Below the pieces are notes generated by a model that saw only the letters and a list, made by a program, of their open reading frames with translations, ran no database searches and was not told the origin of the DNA. DNA of 64,000 bases from an uncultured Acidobacteriia bacterium (GTDB lineage Bacteria; Acidobacteriota; Terriglobia; Bryobacterales; Bryobacteraceae), in the NCBI GenBank assembly GCA_903923395.1, contig CAIXXM010000051.1:62001-126000 (forward strand). Direction: 5' to 3'. Of this stretch, positions 24,641 through 34,821 are shown piece after piece (position 1 is the first letter of the stretch; every line of letters begins with the position of its first letter). The position numbers were made by a program, and so were the translations under genes.

Positions 24641-27600
24641 TTACCCGCGTCCTGCCGGGCATTGTCCTTTGAAATAGGGACAGCGGAAGCAGTGCGGTCC
24701 CTCCACCAGCGGGAACACGCCGGTTTCCTGCGCTTCCGTTAACTCCCGCACCAGCGATCCCGCGCCTTCATAATCCAACTCCACCTCCACAGGCTGGTCC
24801 GTTTGCAAGAAATGCAGCCAGGCCCGGACCGGTTCCTTCTTCAGTGCCATCGCATAAAGCGCCAGCTGTGGAGCATAAGTTGCCGCCCGGGCTGCTGCTT
24901 CCGAGGGGCGGATGGAATCCGTCTTGTAATCGACAATGACCGTCTCGCCTTGATAAGTGAACCATAGGTCGATGACGCCGCGCACCAGAATACCTTCAAT
25001 CCCGACGATGAACTCCCACTCCCGCGACGCCTGCTCCGCCGCTGCTGCCTGCCGTGCCAGTTCACTCTTCTGGAAGACTGCGGCAAGGCGCTTGGCCTCC
25101 GGCGGATAAGGCCCATCAATGCCGGCGAGCAGCGCGTGAGTCAGCGTCCCGAGTTCCGCTGCTGTGGGCGGCTCATCGGTGTCAGGCAGGTCCTCCATCA
25201 CTTCTTGCGGCTCGGAATCCGGGTCCCAATCCAATAACCTCCCCGGTCTCGCACTTACATATCTCTGTAAGTAATACTTGCGCGGACATTGCCCGAACAC
25301 CGCAAGGGCTGTTACATTGACCGCGGAATCATATTGCCCTGTTACCCTTGGACGCCGCAGGATGAGCACTCCTTCGGAATCACGGGCCTCCTGCGGATCA
25401 GAAGTCAAAGCGGGCGGCTCCGAATCCACCACACGAAGCAGGGTTTCGAAGGTATCCGTCGCATGAATGAACGGTTCTGGCGAGGGTGCCTGTTGTTTCA
25501 AATCATAGAAGTTATCCAGATAGGCTGCCCAGCCGCCAGGTGAGCCTTTGGATGCCGGGTAAGACAGGATCAGATGTTCCTCTGCCCTTGTCATTGCGAC
25601 ATAGAGCAGGCGATTCATTTCCGCATCTTCTCTGGCCCGGACGACTTCACCGTTGGCCGCATGCCAGCTATCCTTAACCCCATCGTCGTTATTCGCGGGG
25701 TTCCGCCAGCGTATCCCCAGCCCAAACTGCGGCGTGAAGTTAATACTGCCGGTATCATTCCTGCCTTTGGTTCCCATGGCCGCGACAAAGACCACCGGGA
25801 ATTCCAAACCCTTGGCCGCATGTGCGGTAAGTATCTGTACGCGGTTGCCCTGATCTTCATCGGCCAGCTCTGCTTCCTTATCCACGGCTTCGGCGAGGTC
25901 ATCCAGTTCGATCAAGAAATCCGCGAGAGGCATGGAGTTGCCTGTCGTACGGGCCAAGTGCAGGAAGTTCTCAATGTTACTGCCAGCCAGGCTTTCCGGC
26001 GGCCAGTCATAACCCTGATCCTGCAGTGCCCGGACTAAGACCAGATCAAGCGGCAAGACCAGTTGTTCCTGCCGCCAGCGGTTCATGTTAGCCAGGAAGC
26101 CGCTGAGTTTGGAGTGGTCGTCTTCCGCGAGTTGTGCCTCGTCCAAGCGGCGCAGGGCATCGAAGATCCCGCGTTTTGTGATGAGGCGCAGAGCCAGCAG
26201 CGCATCATCAGAAAGACTGACGAGCGGCGACCGCAGTACCGTTGCCAGGGCCACTTCATCGCGGGGGTTGGAGATAACATGCAGCAGTGCGGTGAGGTCT
26301 TTTCCCTCGCGCGAGATCAAAAACGAATCCTTGCGGCTCGAAACGTACGGGATTCCCGCTTTCTCAAACGCCGCAATGATGGGCACCATGGCTTCCCCGG
26401 TGCGGGTAAGTACGGCGAAGTCCTTATAATCAGCCGGATGGGTCTTGCCGCTCTGGCCAACATCGATCCGGTTGCGCATCTGCAGCAGCCGCCAGGTGAT
26501 CCACTGTGCCTCGAGTTCCGCAGCCCTGTCTTTGTCATCGGACACAGCGCGCAGCACCTCAATGAATGGCCCCGGTTTGTCTGGAAACGCAAGGCCCGCG
26601 ACAAGCTTCCGTGGTTCTATCCCCGGCTTATTTGCCAGGATCGCCTCGACCGATGCCAGCACCTCCTTCCGGCTTCGGAAGTTTGCAAATAATTCGGTGT
26701 AATGCTTGTCCGCTGTCTCCTTTTGATACCGTTCGAAGATCTCCGGTTGGGCGTGGCGGAAACCGTAGATCGACTGGTTGATATCGCCGACAGCGAAGAA
26801 GGTATCCGGTCCGCGGAGCAGTTTGAGTAACTGCCACTGCTGGTCATTGATGTCCTGAAACTCATCCAGCATGATTTGCCGGAACTGCTGCTGGATGCGT
26901 TCTCTGACTTCATCACGGGTTTCCAGCAGCTGGATTGCGCGGCTCTCCAGATCATTGAAGTCCAGCGCTGCCAGTTCGTACTTACGGCTTCGGTAACTGG
27001 AATCAAAGCGGGCCATCGTATCGAGAACCGCTTCCCGCAAGTGCAGATATTGGCGGTCAGCCGTGGAAGAGAGCAGTGCCGGGAGGGTAACTTCGTAGAG
27101 TTCCCGCATTGTCTCTTCCTGGCCCTGTGCGATGCCCTGGCGCTTGGGTCTGCGCTTATTCCACTCCCACAGTGACGCCACCGTTTCTATCTTTGGTGCC
27201 GTGGCGATCCACTCGGAAAGTTCTGCATGCCGCGTGGTTTGCGCGGTGCTGCTGGAATTCCAGTTCCGCAGGACGCCGCGCAGGATTGCAGCAACATCCG
27301 CAACGGTCACGGCTGCTCCCGGTACTTTCTTCGCGCGCACTTCTTCCACGCTCATGCCGGAGGAACGCATGGCGTCGAAAACACCCTGCAGCGGCCCTGT
27401 CAATTCGGCAGCCTGCATGGCTTCAATCAACTGCAGGGCTTCCGCGCGGCGGGTCTCCGCCAGATGATTCACGGCCTCACTTAAACATTCCTGCTGCAAG
27501 CGTTCGGATTGTCGTGCATCCAGCACCGTGAAGCGGGGATCAATCTTTGCCGCCACCGCATTCTGTTTCAGCAGGCGGGAACAGAAACCGTGGATCGTGG

Positions 27601-27862
27601 ACACATAGGCCGATTCCAGTTCCTGCCGCCGCTCGTGATCATGCTCAAACTCTTTGGCGAGCTTGCTCATCATATTCGCGGCAGCCTTCTCAGTGAAGGT
27701 GATCGCGAGTATCTGGTCCGTGGTGAAACCTTCCAGCCGCAGTAAGTTCGCGTAGCGCTCGACCAGGACCGTGGTCTTGCCGGAGCCGGGGCCTGCCACC
27801 ACGCAGGCATCCTGTCGCAGATAAGTGGAGGCGTGGCGCTGTTCCTGAGTAAACTGGGGCAT
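24641..27862 (-). CDS. addA: AddA-type helicase-nuclease subunit (UvrD family, C-terminal PD-(D/E)XK)
   Basis: A 1073-residue protein with the full superfamily 1 helicase set: Walker A GPGSGKT (24-30), TFTEKAAANM (Ia), LDEFQDINDQQ (II), VGDINQSIYGFRHA (III), FRSRKEVL (IV), LTAHAAKGLEFPVVF (V) and LLYVAMTRAEEHL (VI). The C-terminal part has a nuclease core (GVIDLWF, IVDYKTD, QLALYA). It also has a cysteine set typical of Fe-S nucleases: FGQCPRKYY before the core and Cys1058, Cys1061, Cys1068 at the end. With AddB it should resect double-strand breaks for RecA-dependent repair. It follows the addB stop directly. Confidence 0.92.
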   Translation of the reverse strand: MPQFTQEQRHASTYLRQDACVVAGPGSGKTTVLVERYANLLRLEGFTTDQILAITFTEKAAANMMSKLAKEFEHDHERRQELESAYVSTIHGFCSRLLKQNAVAAKIDPRFTVLDARQSERLQQECLSEAVNHLAETRRAEALQLIEAMQAAELTGPLQGVFDAMRSSGMSVEEVRAKKVPGAAVTVADVAAILRGVLRNWNSSSTAQTTRHAELSEWIATAPKIETVASLWEWNKRRPKRQGIAQGQEETMRELYEVTLPALLSSTADRQYLHLREAVLDTMARFDSSYRSRKYELAALDFNDLESRAIQLLETRDEVRERIQQQFRQIMLDEFQDINDQQWQLLKLLRGPDTFFAVGDINQSIYGFRHAQPEIFERYQKETADKHYTELFANFRSRKEVLASVEAILANKPGIEPRKLVAGLAFPDKPGPFIEVLRAVSDDKDRAAELEAQWITWRLLQMRNRIDVGQSGKTHPADYKDFAVLTRTGEAMVPIIAAFEKAGIPYVSSRKDSFLISREGKDLTALLHVISNPRDEVALATVLRSPLVSLSDDALLALRLITKRGIFDALRRLDEAQLAEDDHSKLSGFLANMNRWRQEQLVLPLDLVLVRALQDQGYDWPPESLAGSNIENFLHLARTTGNSMPLADFLIELDDLAEAVDKEAELADEDQGNRVQILTAHAAKGLEFPVVFVAAMGTKGRNDTGSINFTPQFGLGIRWRNPANNDDGVKDSWHAANGEVVRAREDAEMNRLLYVAMTRAEEHLILSYPASKGSPGGWAAYLDNFYDLKQQAPSPEPFIHATDTFETLLRVVDSEPPALTSDPQEARDSEGVLILRRPRVTGQYDSAVNVTALAVFGQCPRKYYLQRYVSARPGRLLDWDPDSEPQEVMEDLPDTDEPPTAAELGTLTHALLAGIDGPYPPEAKRLAAVFQKSELARQAAAAEQASREWEFIVGIEGILVRGVIDLWFTYQGETVIVDYKTDSIRPSEAAARAATYAPQLALYAMALKKEPVRAWLHFLQTDQPVEVELDYEGAGSLVRELTEAQETGVFPLVEGPHCFRCPYFKGQCPAGRG

Positions 27863-30520
27863 TTAGGCTGGAACTCCCGCCGTCAGCGTCTTCTTTTCGG
27901 CCTCATCGACACGGCACCCATTCCGGAAATCGCAATACCGGCAGGAGTCGCTGTTGGCAGGTTGCGGTTGTATAGCACCACTTAGGTACAAGGACAGCTT
28001 CTCCACGGCCTTGTCGGTGGCCGTATCCATCCAGTCTTCCGGCATTTCCAGCAGTTTGAGTTTTGCGCCCGGAATCTGGCCCCAGCCATGCTGCTTATCA
28101 CCGTTCAGTGCCCAATAGAACATGGCGATCGGTTCCAACTGCAACAGGCGGTTGGCAGCCAGAGCATACAAAGGCCCCTGCAGCTTGGTGGTATCTTCCA
28201 GTAACTTCTTGACGTTGTTGGCGTTGCCGGATTTGTAGTCAATGATTACGCACTGATTGCCGATCACATCGATCCTGTCCACACGGCCTTTCAGTTCGAT
28301 GCCTTCCATGATGGGTAACTGGATTTCATGCTCCACCAGGATTTGATCTGCTCTCCACTTTGGAGTCAGGTCGAGCGCGGCGATGATCTGCCGTTTCTTG
28401 AAGCGTTCCACTTCGAGCTTGTAACTTGCGGGGATGCGGTGCGCAGTTACGGCATCATCAAACGCCTGCTCGTAGAGTTGCAGGATATCCGGATTCGTCT
28501 GTTCCGCCCACTCTTTCATGACGGCATGAAGAATATTTCCCGCCACAAGATGATTGAAACGGTCTTCCGGCCGGTCCGGCGCGGCTTTCAAGCGCAAGGC
28601 TCTGCCGGCAAAGAACTGGAAGTGGCATTGGGCCAGACTCTCCAGCCCCGTGGGACTCACCTGGGCATGTAACTGCACCAAAGATGCCGCAGTGATTCTT
28701 CCGAGCCGCCCCGGTGCCGGTGCTTCGCGGCGGGGCTCCGGCCGCACCAGCCGCCAGGAAGTGTTGCGCTCCGCATAAGGCAGCAGGAAGCGGGAGACCA
28801 CAGCGGACCGACCGGCCATATCTTTCGCCGGCGCGGAGAGCACTAATATCTCGCGCGCACGCTGCATCAGGGAAGGGAAGAGCTTGGTCTCCTCGACGTC
28901 TTTCTCCTGCGCTGTGCGGACACGAAGCCCCAGGCGTTTGATTTCCCCGTCCGGGAACAAGAGATTTTCCTGGTGGCGCCGCGGATAATCGCGGTCTGAC
29001 ATGCCGCAAACAAACAGCGCCCGGACTTCCCACTGCCTGGCCTCGAAGGCGCTCATCACATGCACCACGTTCCGGCGGTCATCGGCCACGCGCAGGCTGG
29101 CCCCGGCCATGCATTCTGCGGCCACGGCCCAGAACGCTTCGAGGGTAATGGGGCCTTGCGTGGCAGGCCAGAATGCAGCCGCCTGTGCAGCTGCGTCGCA
29201 CCATACCTGCGCGGCCGCGGCATAGGATCGCGCTGCTTCAATGTTGACGAAATCCGGCTCCACGGGTGCGGACCGGTCATCCATCAGCTCGGTGAGGGCT
29301 TCGAACTTCAATTGCCACTGCGCGGGAGTCAGTGGCTGGGTGCGCCAGCTGTCAAGGCGCAGGCAGTGCAACAGACCCTGGCGAAGACGGTTTTCGGGGT
29401 CCTCAAATTGCCCTTCGATGAAGCTTTTCAGGGCGTCCACGCCTTTGCCCGGCATCGCTTCCCGCAAGGCGAAGTCGAAGCGGTCAAAGCTGTTGTTGCC
29501 CCGCCATTTCGGATGCGCCCGAAAGGCTGCCAGTGCTCTTGCGAAGTCCCAACCCTCCAGGGCGGCCTCCAGCAGACCTTTCAAAAACTTTGACGCCGGG
29601 TGCGCCGCGAAAAACGTGGCGAAGTAGTAGCGGGCGGGAATGCCGAAGCGTTCAAAAGCAGTCTTGAGCAGGGGCAGATAGACCGCATTCTCGCGAAGCG
29701 CCACCCCGATTTCGCGAAACGCATAGCCGCGTTCGGTCAATTGAATGATCCTGCGGCAGACCTCGTCGACTTCGCGCGTCGGCGTGGTGGGTTGGAAGGT
29801 TTCTATCACTGGCTTGGGGCGGCTGCCGGGAAGCAGGCGGTCCCTGGCGCTCAGGGTGAGTGCGAACTTCTGCGCCTCCAGCGCCTCTGGACCCACGGGC
29901 AGGGAGAGCGTGAGCGCGACCTTTTGATCCAGTTCCCGCAGGAATTCCCGCTCGATCTGGCTGAAGGTCAGAAAGCCATCCATCCAGACGGTGTCCAGTG
30001 CCAGGCTGGGCAATCTTCGCGCGGCTTCTCGAAACAGATCCAGACGGCTGACAAAGCCCCGCTTTCGAATCTCGCTGTCCACCGCTGCCCAGACCTTGAA
30101 GAACGCAGCGCCAAGCGGTTGCGGACGTTTGCCCTTCGCGTTGGCGGGAATCAGCCCCGCATTCTCGAAGAGAGTGATTGTTTCGATCACGGTGGCCGCC
30201 AGACCCTCCGTGGAGGCTACTTCTCCAAATTCCTCGGTGACGCCACTGCGCAAAACATCGCGGACGATTGCATAACGGAGGCCATCGGGAATCACTTTGA
30301 CCTCCGGCGCACACTCACCTGCGAAGCGTGTCAGGGTCAGGATTCGTGCGGGAGAGAAGACGGCACCATCGCGCGCCAGTTCATGCCGGCAATGCCGCAC
30401 CAGCGTGGCTGTGGGCACAATGAGCCGCACCCCCGCGCGCCCTTCCTGCATGGCTGCTTTGAATTCCTGAAAGATAATCGCTGTCTTGCCGGAGCCCGGC
30501 TCGCCACGGAGGAGTTGCAT
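27863..30520 (-). CDS. addB: AddB-type helicase-nuclease subunit (PD-(D/E)XK, Fe-S)
   Basis: An 885-residue protein. The N-terminus has a Walker A motif (GEPGSGKTA, about 6-14), but the remaining helicase motifs are degenerate, as in AddB, where this domain serves to recognise Chi. The C-terminal nuclease has GNILHAVMKEW, GRVDRIDV, IIDYKSGN and QGPLYALA. A 4Fe-4S ligand set is present: Cys in LAQCHFQFF ahead of the core and Cys860, Cys863, Cys869 in CRYCDFRNGC. Length is shorter than Bacillus AddB (about 1160). ATG 30520 has GGAGATACCC just upstream. It is immediately followed by addA. Confidence 0.88.
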   Translation of the reverse strand: MQLLRGEPGSGKTAIIFQEFKAAMQEGRAGVRLIVPTATLVRHCRHELARDGAVFSPARILTLTRFAGECAPEVKVIPDGLRYAIVRDVLRSGVTEEFGEVASTEGLAATVIETITLFENAGLIPANAKGKRPQPLGAAFFKVWAAVDSEIRKRGFVSRLDLFREAARRLPSLALDTVWMDGFLTFSQIEREFLRELDQKVALTLSLPVGPEALEAQKFALTLSARDRLLPGSRPKPVIETFQPTTPTREVDEVCRRIIQLTERGYAFREIGVALRENAVYLPLLKTAFERFGIPARYYFATFFAAHPASKFLKGLLEAALEGWDFARALAAFRAHPKWRGNNSFDRFDFALREAMPGKGVDALKSFIEGQFEDPENRLRQGLLHCLRLDSWRTQPLTPAQWQLKFEALTELMDDRSAPVEPDFVNIEAARSYAAAAQVWCDAAAQAAAFWPATQGPITLEAFWAVAAECMAGASLRVADDRRNVVHVMSAFEARQWEVRALFVCGMSDRDYPRRHQENLLFPDGEIKRLGLRVRTAQEKDVEETKLFPSLMQRAREILVLSAPAKDMAGRSAVVSRFLLPYAERNTSWRLVRPEPRREAPAPGRLGRITAASLVQLHAQVSPTGLESLAQCHFQFFAGRALRLKAAPDRPEDRFNHLVAGNILHAVMKEWAEQTNPDILQLYEQAFDDAVTAHRIPASYKLEVERFKKRQIIAALDLTPKWRADQILVEHEIQLPIMEGIELKGRVDRIDVIGNQCVIIDYKSGNANNVKKLLEDTTKLQGPLYALAANRLLQLEPIAMFYWALNGDKQHGWGQIPGAKLKLLEMPEDWMDTATDKAVEKLSLYLSGAIQPQPANSDSCRYCDFRNGCRVDEAEKKTLTAGVPA

Positions 30521-30529
30521 GGGTATCTC

Positions 30530-31624
30530 CTACTTCGCTGACGGCACGATGCCGCCCTGCGGTACCCGCCCGCCGTCCGTCCAGGCCTTCAATTCCTTGA
30601 ATGCGTCGAGGGTCTCCTGCGGCGTAATCACGCAATGACCGTCATGTTTCACATATTGCTGGACGAAGCGGCTGGACGCGCCGGCCGTGCGGGTCAGTCC
30701 GATATAGCGGTCTGGAATCCAGGTGGGCACGAGCGGGTCATAAGTGGTGTGGACGGCCAGCATCGGCGCGGTCAGGTTTCCCGTCGGCGTATACCAGGCG
30801 GCGATATATGCGGCGGCCTGAGGCGCGGCCTTGTAGCGCTTGATGTTGTCATTCAGCGTGTTGTAATCGCCCTCAATGGTGTAGACCATGTCCTGATTTT
30901 CAAAGGGCAGGCCACCGGCGCGCTGGGTTAACTCGCGGATCATGCCATAGGCGAAGACGGTATCGTTAGCCAGATCCATTTCAGACTTCAGATGCCCGTA
31001 CCGGACCAGTGCCTGCGCCGCTTCCGGCTTGGTCTTTAACGCCGCGAGGATGGTGTCCCGGAGTCCAGTGGGCTGCTTGATTTCGAGAATGCGTGCGGGG
31101 TCCGGCAGAATTCCCGGGAAGTAGTAATCGAAGAGAACATAGCCGTCGAAGGCGCCCCGGTTCATGAATTCCGTGGAGGAACTGAGCGGCCCACAGAGGG
31201 CGAGTCCACCCTTGTATTCTCCAGCAGTCCGCTCCATGGTCATCATGGTCAGAAAACCGCCCATGGAGTGGCCCATGATGAAAACTTCTTTCGCCGGACC
31301 ATATTTCCGGAGGAAGAAGCGCTGCAGTTCTTCCGTATTCTCGAAGGCTTCTTTCACAGTCCAGCCGCCGGAAGCATAGCCGGATTGCGCCACAGCATAG
31401 CCCTGGGATACGAAGACTTCCGCGAGAGGAATTGGCCGGTCATTGAAGCGGCCCGGCGTCGCGGCATAGCCATGGCAATACATGATCAACGTGCCATTCC
31501 AGTTCGCCGGCATGTCGATCCGGTAGTTGGCACCGTTCAGTTCGCCGGTGTCGATCTTATTCTGTGCAGTGAGAAAACCAGCGGGAATCAGCAGGGCGAA
31601 GAGAAGGAGAATTGCGGGACGCAC
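30530..31624 (-). CDS. Exported alpha/beta hydrolase
   Basis: A 364-residue protein starting at GTG, with a signal peptide (about 1-20). The nucleophile elbow is GHSMGG (Ser120); the oxyanion region is MYCHGYAA; the catalytic His is probably in HDGHCVI near residue 336. Acid residue unclear. Substrate unknown; esterase or peptidase activity are both plausible. It ends 9 nt before addB but there is no functional link, and addB has its own strong ribosome binding site. Confidence 0.85.
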   Translation of the reverse strand: MRPAILLLFALLIPAGFLTAQNKIDTGELNGANYRIDMPANWNGTLIMYCHGYAATPGRFNDRPIPLAEVFVSQGYAVAQSGYASGGWTVKEAFENTEELQRFFLRKYGPAKEVFIMGHSMGGFLTMMTMERTAGEYKGGLALCGPLSSSTEFMNRGAFDGYVLFDYYFPGILPDPARILEIKQPTGLRDTILAALKTKPEAAQALVRYGHLKSEMDLANDTVFAYGMIRELTQRAGGLPFENQDMVYTIEGDYNTLNDNIKRYKAAPQAAAYIAAWYTPTGNLTAPMLAVHTTYDPLVPTWIPDRYIGLTRTAGASSRFVQQYVKHDGHCVITPQETLDAFKELKAWTDGGRVPQGGIVPSAK

Positions 31625-31650
31625 CTGCTTAGGTTAGCACCCGCAAAAAC

Positions 31651-31679
31651 AAAAAAAGGCGGCCCGTTTCCGGACCGCC
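31651..31679 (-). terminator. Intrinsic terminator of the beta-propeller gene
   Basis: On the minus strand a 9-bp GC-rich stem (GGCGGTCCG with CGGGCCGCC, one wobble) with an AAAC-containing loop is followed by a run of seven T. It lies 23 nt downstream of the 31703 stop and upstream of the hydrolase start at 31624. Confidence 0.9.
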
Positions 31680-31702
31680 TCCAGGGGATGTGTTTCTTGC
31701 CC

Positions 31703-34672
31703 TTACTGCTTGATGACGCGGCCCTGACCGATGATTCCCGGTGTCTGATCCGGGGTGCCGCCTGCGGTGCCGCTGCCGGTGGGAGGCAGCACCGTGACGA
31801 TCACGGGCGAGGAATAGGTCCCGGTGGAGAGTGAGCGGACCTGCACCACGTTGGTGCCGCTGTTCACTGTGGCAGGGATCTGCGCCTGGATGGTGCCAGC
31901 CGCCGTCTTGATCAACGGCAGAGCCACATCGTTGAAGAGAACACAGGAGCCGCCCAGCACGGTGGGTGCCGGGGTGGTGGTCGCGGTCACTGTGCCCGCA
32001 AGGTTTGTGCCGTTGATGGTCACAAAGCCGCCGACTTTCAGTGCAGCCGCGGTGCCTGTTGTGGAATCCACAACGCCCTTGGTTGCAGCGATTGCCGGAG
32101 CCTTCGCGCCACCCACGGTGAGGGGGGCCACGGTCAGCCCGGACAAAGTGATCATGTAAGCCAGACCAGCTTTGGTATCCACCACCATGCTGCGGGGAGA
32201 GACGTTGAAGCGTGTCGTGCCGAAGAGGGTGTAGCGGGGATTTTCCGCCAGCACGCCCAACTGCTGCACAGAGTTGGAGGGAATGTTGACGAGTTCCAGT
32301 TCCGGCCGCGGCTCATCGGTGCTGGTCGCGGTGATGTTGGCCCGGATGGTGGTCGAGAACCGCACATAGTTGTTGGCATCGTACGGAGCCGTTGCAACGA
32401 TGTTGCGGGTCGCCAGCGGAGATGCGTTGTTGGCGGAGGGGTTCGAGGCACCGCCCACCGTGGTCAGCGAATTGTTCAACACGAGGGCGTTCGAGAGCAG
32501 ATAGTTCTGGCCGCTCGAAACGCTCATCGGGCCGTAGTAGCTGATGATCGGGTTGGAGAACAGCGCGCGGCTGGCGATGTAAGTATCGTTCAAGCCGTTA
32601 TAGAGATAAGCCGTACCCGTGCCTCCCAGCGTCAGAATCGTCTGGTTATCCGGCGAATTCATCATGAACGCAGGTGTCGGAATGGTGTTGGTGTTGTTGG
32701 TCTGCTTGGTGACGGTATCCGGTGCACGGGGCTGCGCCACATTGCCGACCACTTCCCATTGGGTGCCGTTCGACATGATGAACTGCAATCCGTAAGTACC
32801 CATGGCAAGAGTGAGCGGTGTGATCAGTGCCGCGGTCGCGCCGCCTGCCTGCCGGGGCAGTGGCGGATAGGAGACCGTGCCAATGACTGTATTCACGTTG
32901 AGATCCACGATGGAGATCAATTCCCCGCCGCTGCTGCCGACGTACAAGTACCGGTTATCCGAAGTCATCGCCATCTGGTTGGGCAACTGGCCTACGGCGA
33001 TCGGCGTCAGGAACTGCAGCTTGGTGGTGTCGAAGACTTCCACACGGTTGTAGCCTGCATTCGTGATGTAGACGCGGCCGCGGCTGGAATCGAGCATGAT
33101 GTCCCGCAAGCCCTGGTCGCCTCCAATCAAGCCGGTGTTGCCGGTGATCTGGGTAGCAGTCGGCGAATTGTTGGGGATGGTCGGGATGGGATAGATAATG
33201 CCGCGCTGATCCAACTGCCGGTAATTCATGTAGACACGGATGGTCGGCGGGATATTCACGGCTTCATGGGATGCGAGGGTGACGTCAAAAGGCAAGCCCG
33301 AGAGAGTGGTCGCGCCGGTGGCCAGGTTCGTTCCCGGCTGCCGCACGATATTGGTTCTGCCCGGTTCCATGGTGAAGGTGATGGTTGCGGGAGCAACACC
33401 GCTCGACACACTCGCCACCAGAGCATTGGAAATCGTGGCGACACTGAAGGTCAGCTTGCCCTTGCCCAGATTGTTGATCTTAAGCGTTGCCGAGGCGATG
33501 CCGGGGTTGCAGGCGTCCACTGCGAGGAAGACTTGCGTCGTTTCGGGCACCAGCAGCGGAGAACTGTAGATGGTGCTGAGCGGCAGATAAATCATGCCGG
33601 ATTCCGAAAGGCTCCAGGCTTTGGAACCGTCTGCCGTGATCACCACTTTCGCCACAATGCTTTCCGGCATCTTCAAGCCAAGCTGAATGCCCAGGTTGCG
33701 GGAATCTGAGACGAGCAGCGTCGAAGCATTGGTTGCGGCGGGAGGATTGGAAAACGGGGTCACGTTGAAAGCGCCGAGGATCGTGCTGCCATCGGGCGAG
33801 AAGACGCTGCCGCCGATGTTCTGGCGCGTGTTGAAGTTCGCGGTGAAGCTGAACGGCGCATTCGCTACGTTCATTTGTCCGATCACGCTCAGCGTGGAGG
33901 TGTCGTAGAGCGTGAAGCCGGCCATGAAGCGCGAGCCGTCAGGAGCGATGGAGAGGACGGTGGATTGTCCAGTCACTGTGCGGCTGCGGAGAATCGTGCC
34001 GGAGGCGACTTCATAAACGAAGAGATAAGTGGATGTCGTCGAGGGGTTCGTCAACCCGACGATGTACTGCCCGTCAGGCGTGCGGATGAGCTTCGAAGGG
34101 AACGTAGTGTCCGGTCGGGTGAGCGTCGTGGTGGGCAGGACGTTGGAGGGCGATGGCGGCGGGGGCGTGATCACCGCAGTGACCGCATTCGCCGCAGCTT
34201 GCGTCGGGTCCACGATCACCAGGGTGTTCGCTCCGCCCGTGGTACCTGCCGTGCTGACCAGAGCCCGTCCGTCGGCACCAACTTCCACACCTTGCGGCGC
34301 GGCCGGAAGGCTGATGGTCTGGATCACGGCGAGAGCGTTGAGATCGATAATGCTCACGCTGGAGTCTTGCTGGTTGGTCACCCAAAGAACAGATTTGTCC
34401 AAAGACATCGCCCCGGCGAGCGGAATGCGCCCGACTGGCACGGACTGGATGACTGTCTGTCCGCTGATGCTGAAAATATCGACCGTATTGCTGCCGTTGT
34501 TGATCAGGTAGATGCGCTGGCGGCTTTCATCCAGCACGAGATCGGACGGGGTATACCCGAGGGCGAGCACCTGGCCGAATGTCGCGGAGGTGTTCTGGGC
34601 GACAGCCGGAGTCAGGGAAACGGCGACAGTGGCGGCGAAAAGCAGATGGGTAAGAATTCGGTTCTGGATCAC
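31703..34672 (-). CDS. Large exported beta-propeller (YVTN-type) protein with Solibacter-type C-terminal domain
   Basis: A 989-residue protein from a GTG start (AAGGA 5 nt upstream) with a signal peptide ending near residue 25. It contains many YVTN/NHL-like blades, such as LDESRQRIYLINNGSNTVDIF and LDSSRGRVYITNAGYNRVEVF, arranged as two propellers (about 30-360 and 520-860). The C-terminus (about 870-965; GGFVTINGTNLAG, PTVLGGSCVLFNDVALPL, IQAQIPATV) matches my recollection of the TIGR03437 (Soli_cterm) domain, found mainly in Solibacter relatives. No catalytic residues were seen. It is likely a surface or periplasmic binding protein. Its promoter faces the DUF192/Tad operon. Confidence 0.8.
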   Translation of the reverse strand: MIQNRILTHLLFAATVAVSLTPAVAQNTSATFGQVLALGYTPSDLVLDESRQRIYLINNGSNTVDIFSISGQTVIQSVPVGRIPLAGAMSLDKSVLWVTNQQDSSVSIIDLNALAVIQTISLPAAPQGVEVGADGRALVSTAGTTGGANTLVIVDPTQAAANAVTAVITPPPPSPSNVLPTTTLTRPDTTFPSKLIRTPDGQYIVGLTNPSTTSTYLFVYEVASGTILRSRTVTGQSTVLSIAPDGSRFMAGFTLYDTSTLSVIGQMNVANAPFSFTANFNTRQNIGGSVFSPDGSTILGAFNVTPFSNPPAATNASTLLVSDSRNLGIQLGLKMPESIVAKVVITADGSKAWSLSESGMIYLPLSTIYSSPLLVPETTQVFLAVDACNPGIASATLKINNLGKGKLTFSVATISNALVASVSSGVAPATITFTMEPGRTNIVRQPGTNLATGATTLSGLPFDVTLASHEAVNIPPTIRVYMNYRQLDQRGIIYPIPTIPNNSPTATQITGNTGLIGGDQGLRDIMLDSSRGRVYITNAGYNRVEVFDTTKLQFLTPIAVGQLPNQMAMTSDNRYLYVGSSGGELISIVDLNVNTVIGTVSYPPLPRQAGGATAALITPLTLAMGTYGLQFIMSNGTQWEVVGNVAQPRAPDTVTKQTNNTNTIPTPAFMMNSPDNQTILTLGGTGTAYLYNGLNDTYIASRALFSNPIISYYGPMSVSSGQNYLLSNALVLNNSLTTVGGASNPSANNASPLATRNIVATAPYDANNYVRFSTTIRANITATSTDEPRPELELVNIPSNSVQQLGVLAENPRYTLFGTTRFNVSPRSMVVDTKAGLAYMITLSGLTVAPLTVGGAKAPAIAATKGVVDSTTGTAAALKVGGFVTINGTNLAGTVTATTTPAPTVLGGSCVLFNDVALPLIKTAAGTIQAQIPATVNSGTNVVQVRSLSTGTYSSPVIVTVLPPTGSGTAGGTPDQTPGIIGQGRVIKQ

Positions 34673-34747
34673 GCTAGTCCTTCAAGTTTGGGCAGTCCTG
34701 TGGGGCAGACCCGGGATTCGGTTCGGTACCGTCTACAGCGAACCAGC

Positions 34748-34753
34748 ATTATA
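34748..34753 (-). promoter_or_regulatory. Putative -10 element for the beta-propeller gene
   Basis: The minus strand reads a perfect TATAAT here, about 76 nt upstream of the GTG start at 34672. No good -35 hexamer is seen at 16-18 bp, so an extended or alternative sigma promoter is possible. Confidence 0.35.
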
Positions 34754-34821
34754 ACCCGTCGTGCGCTGGAAAGTTGTATTGTCCGTAACTATTGAAGGAA
34801 GAGCGTGTTATAACAGGGAAC

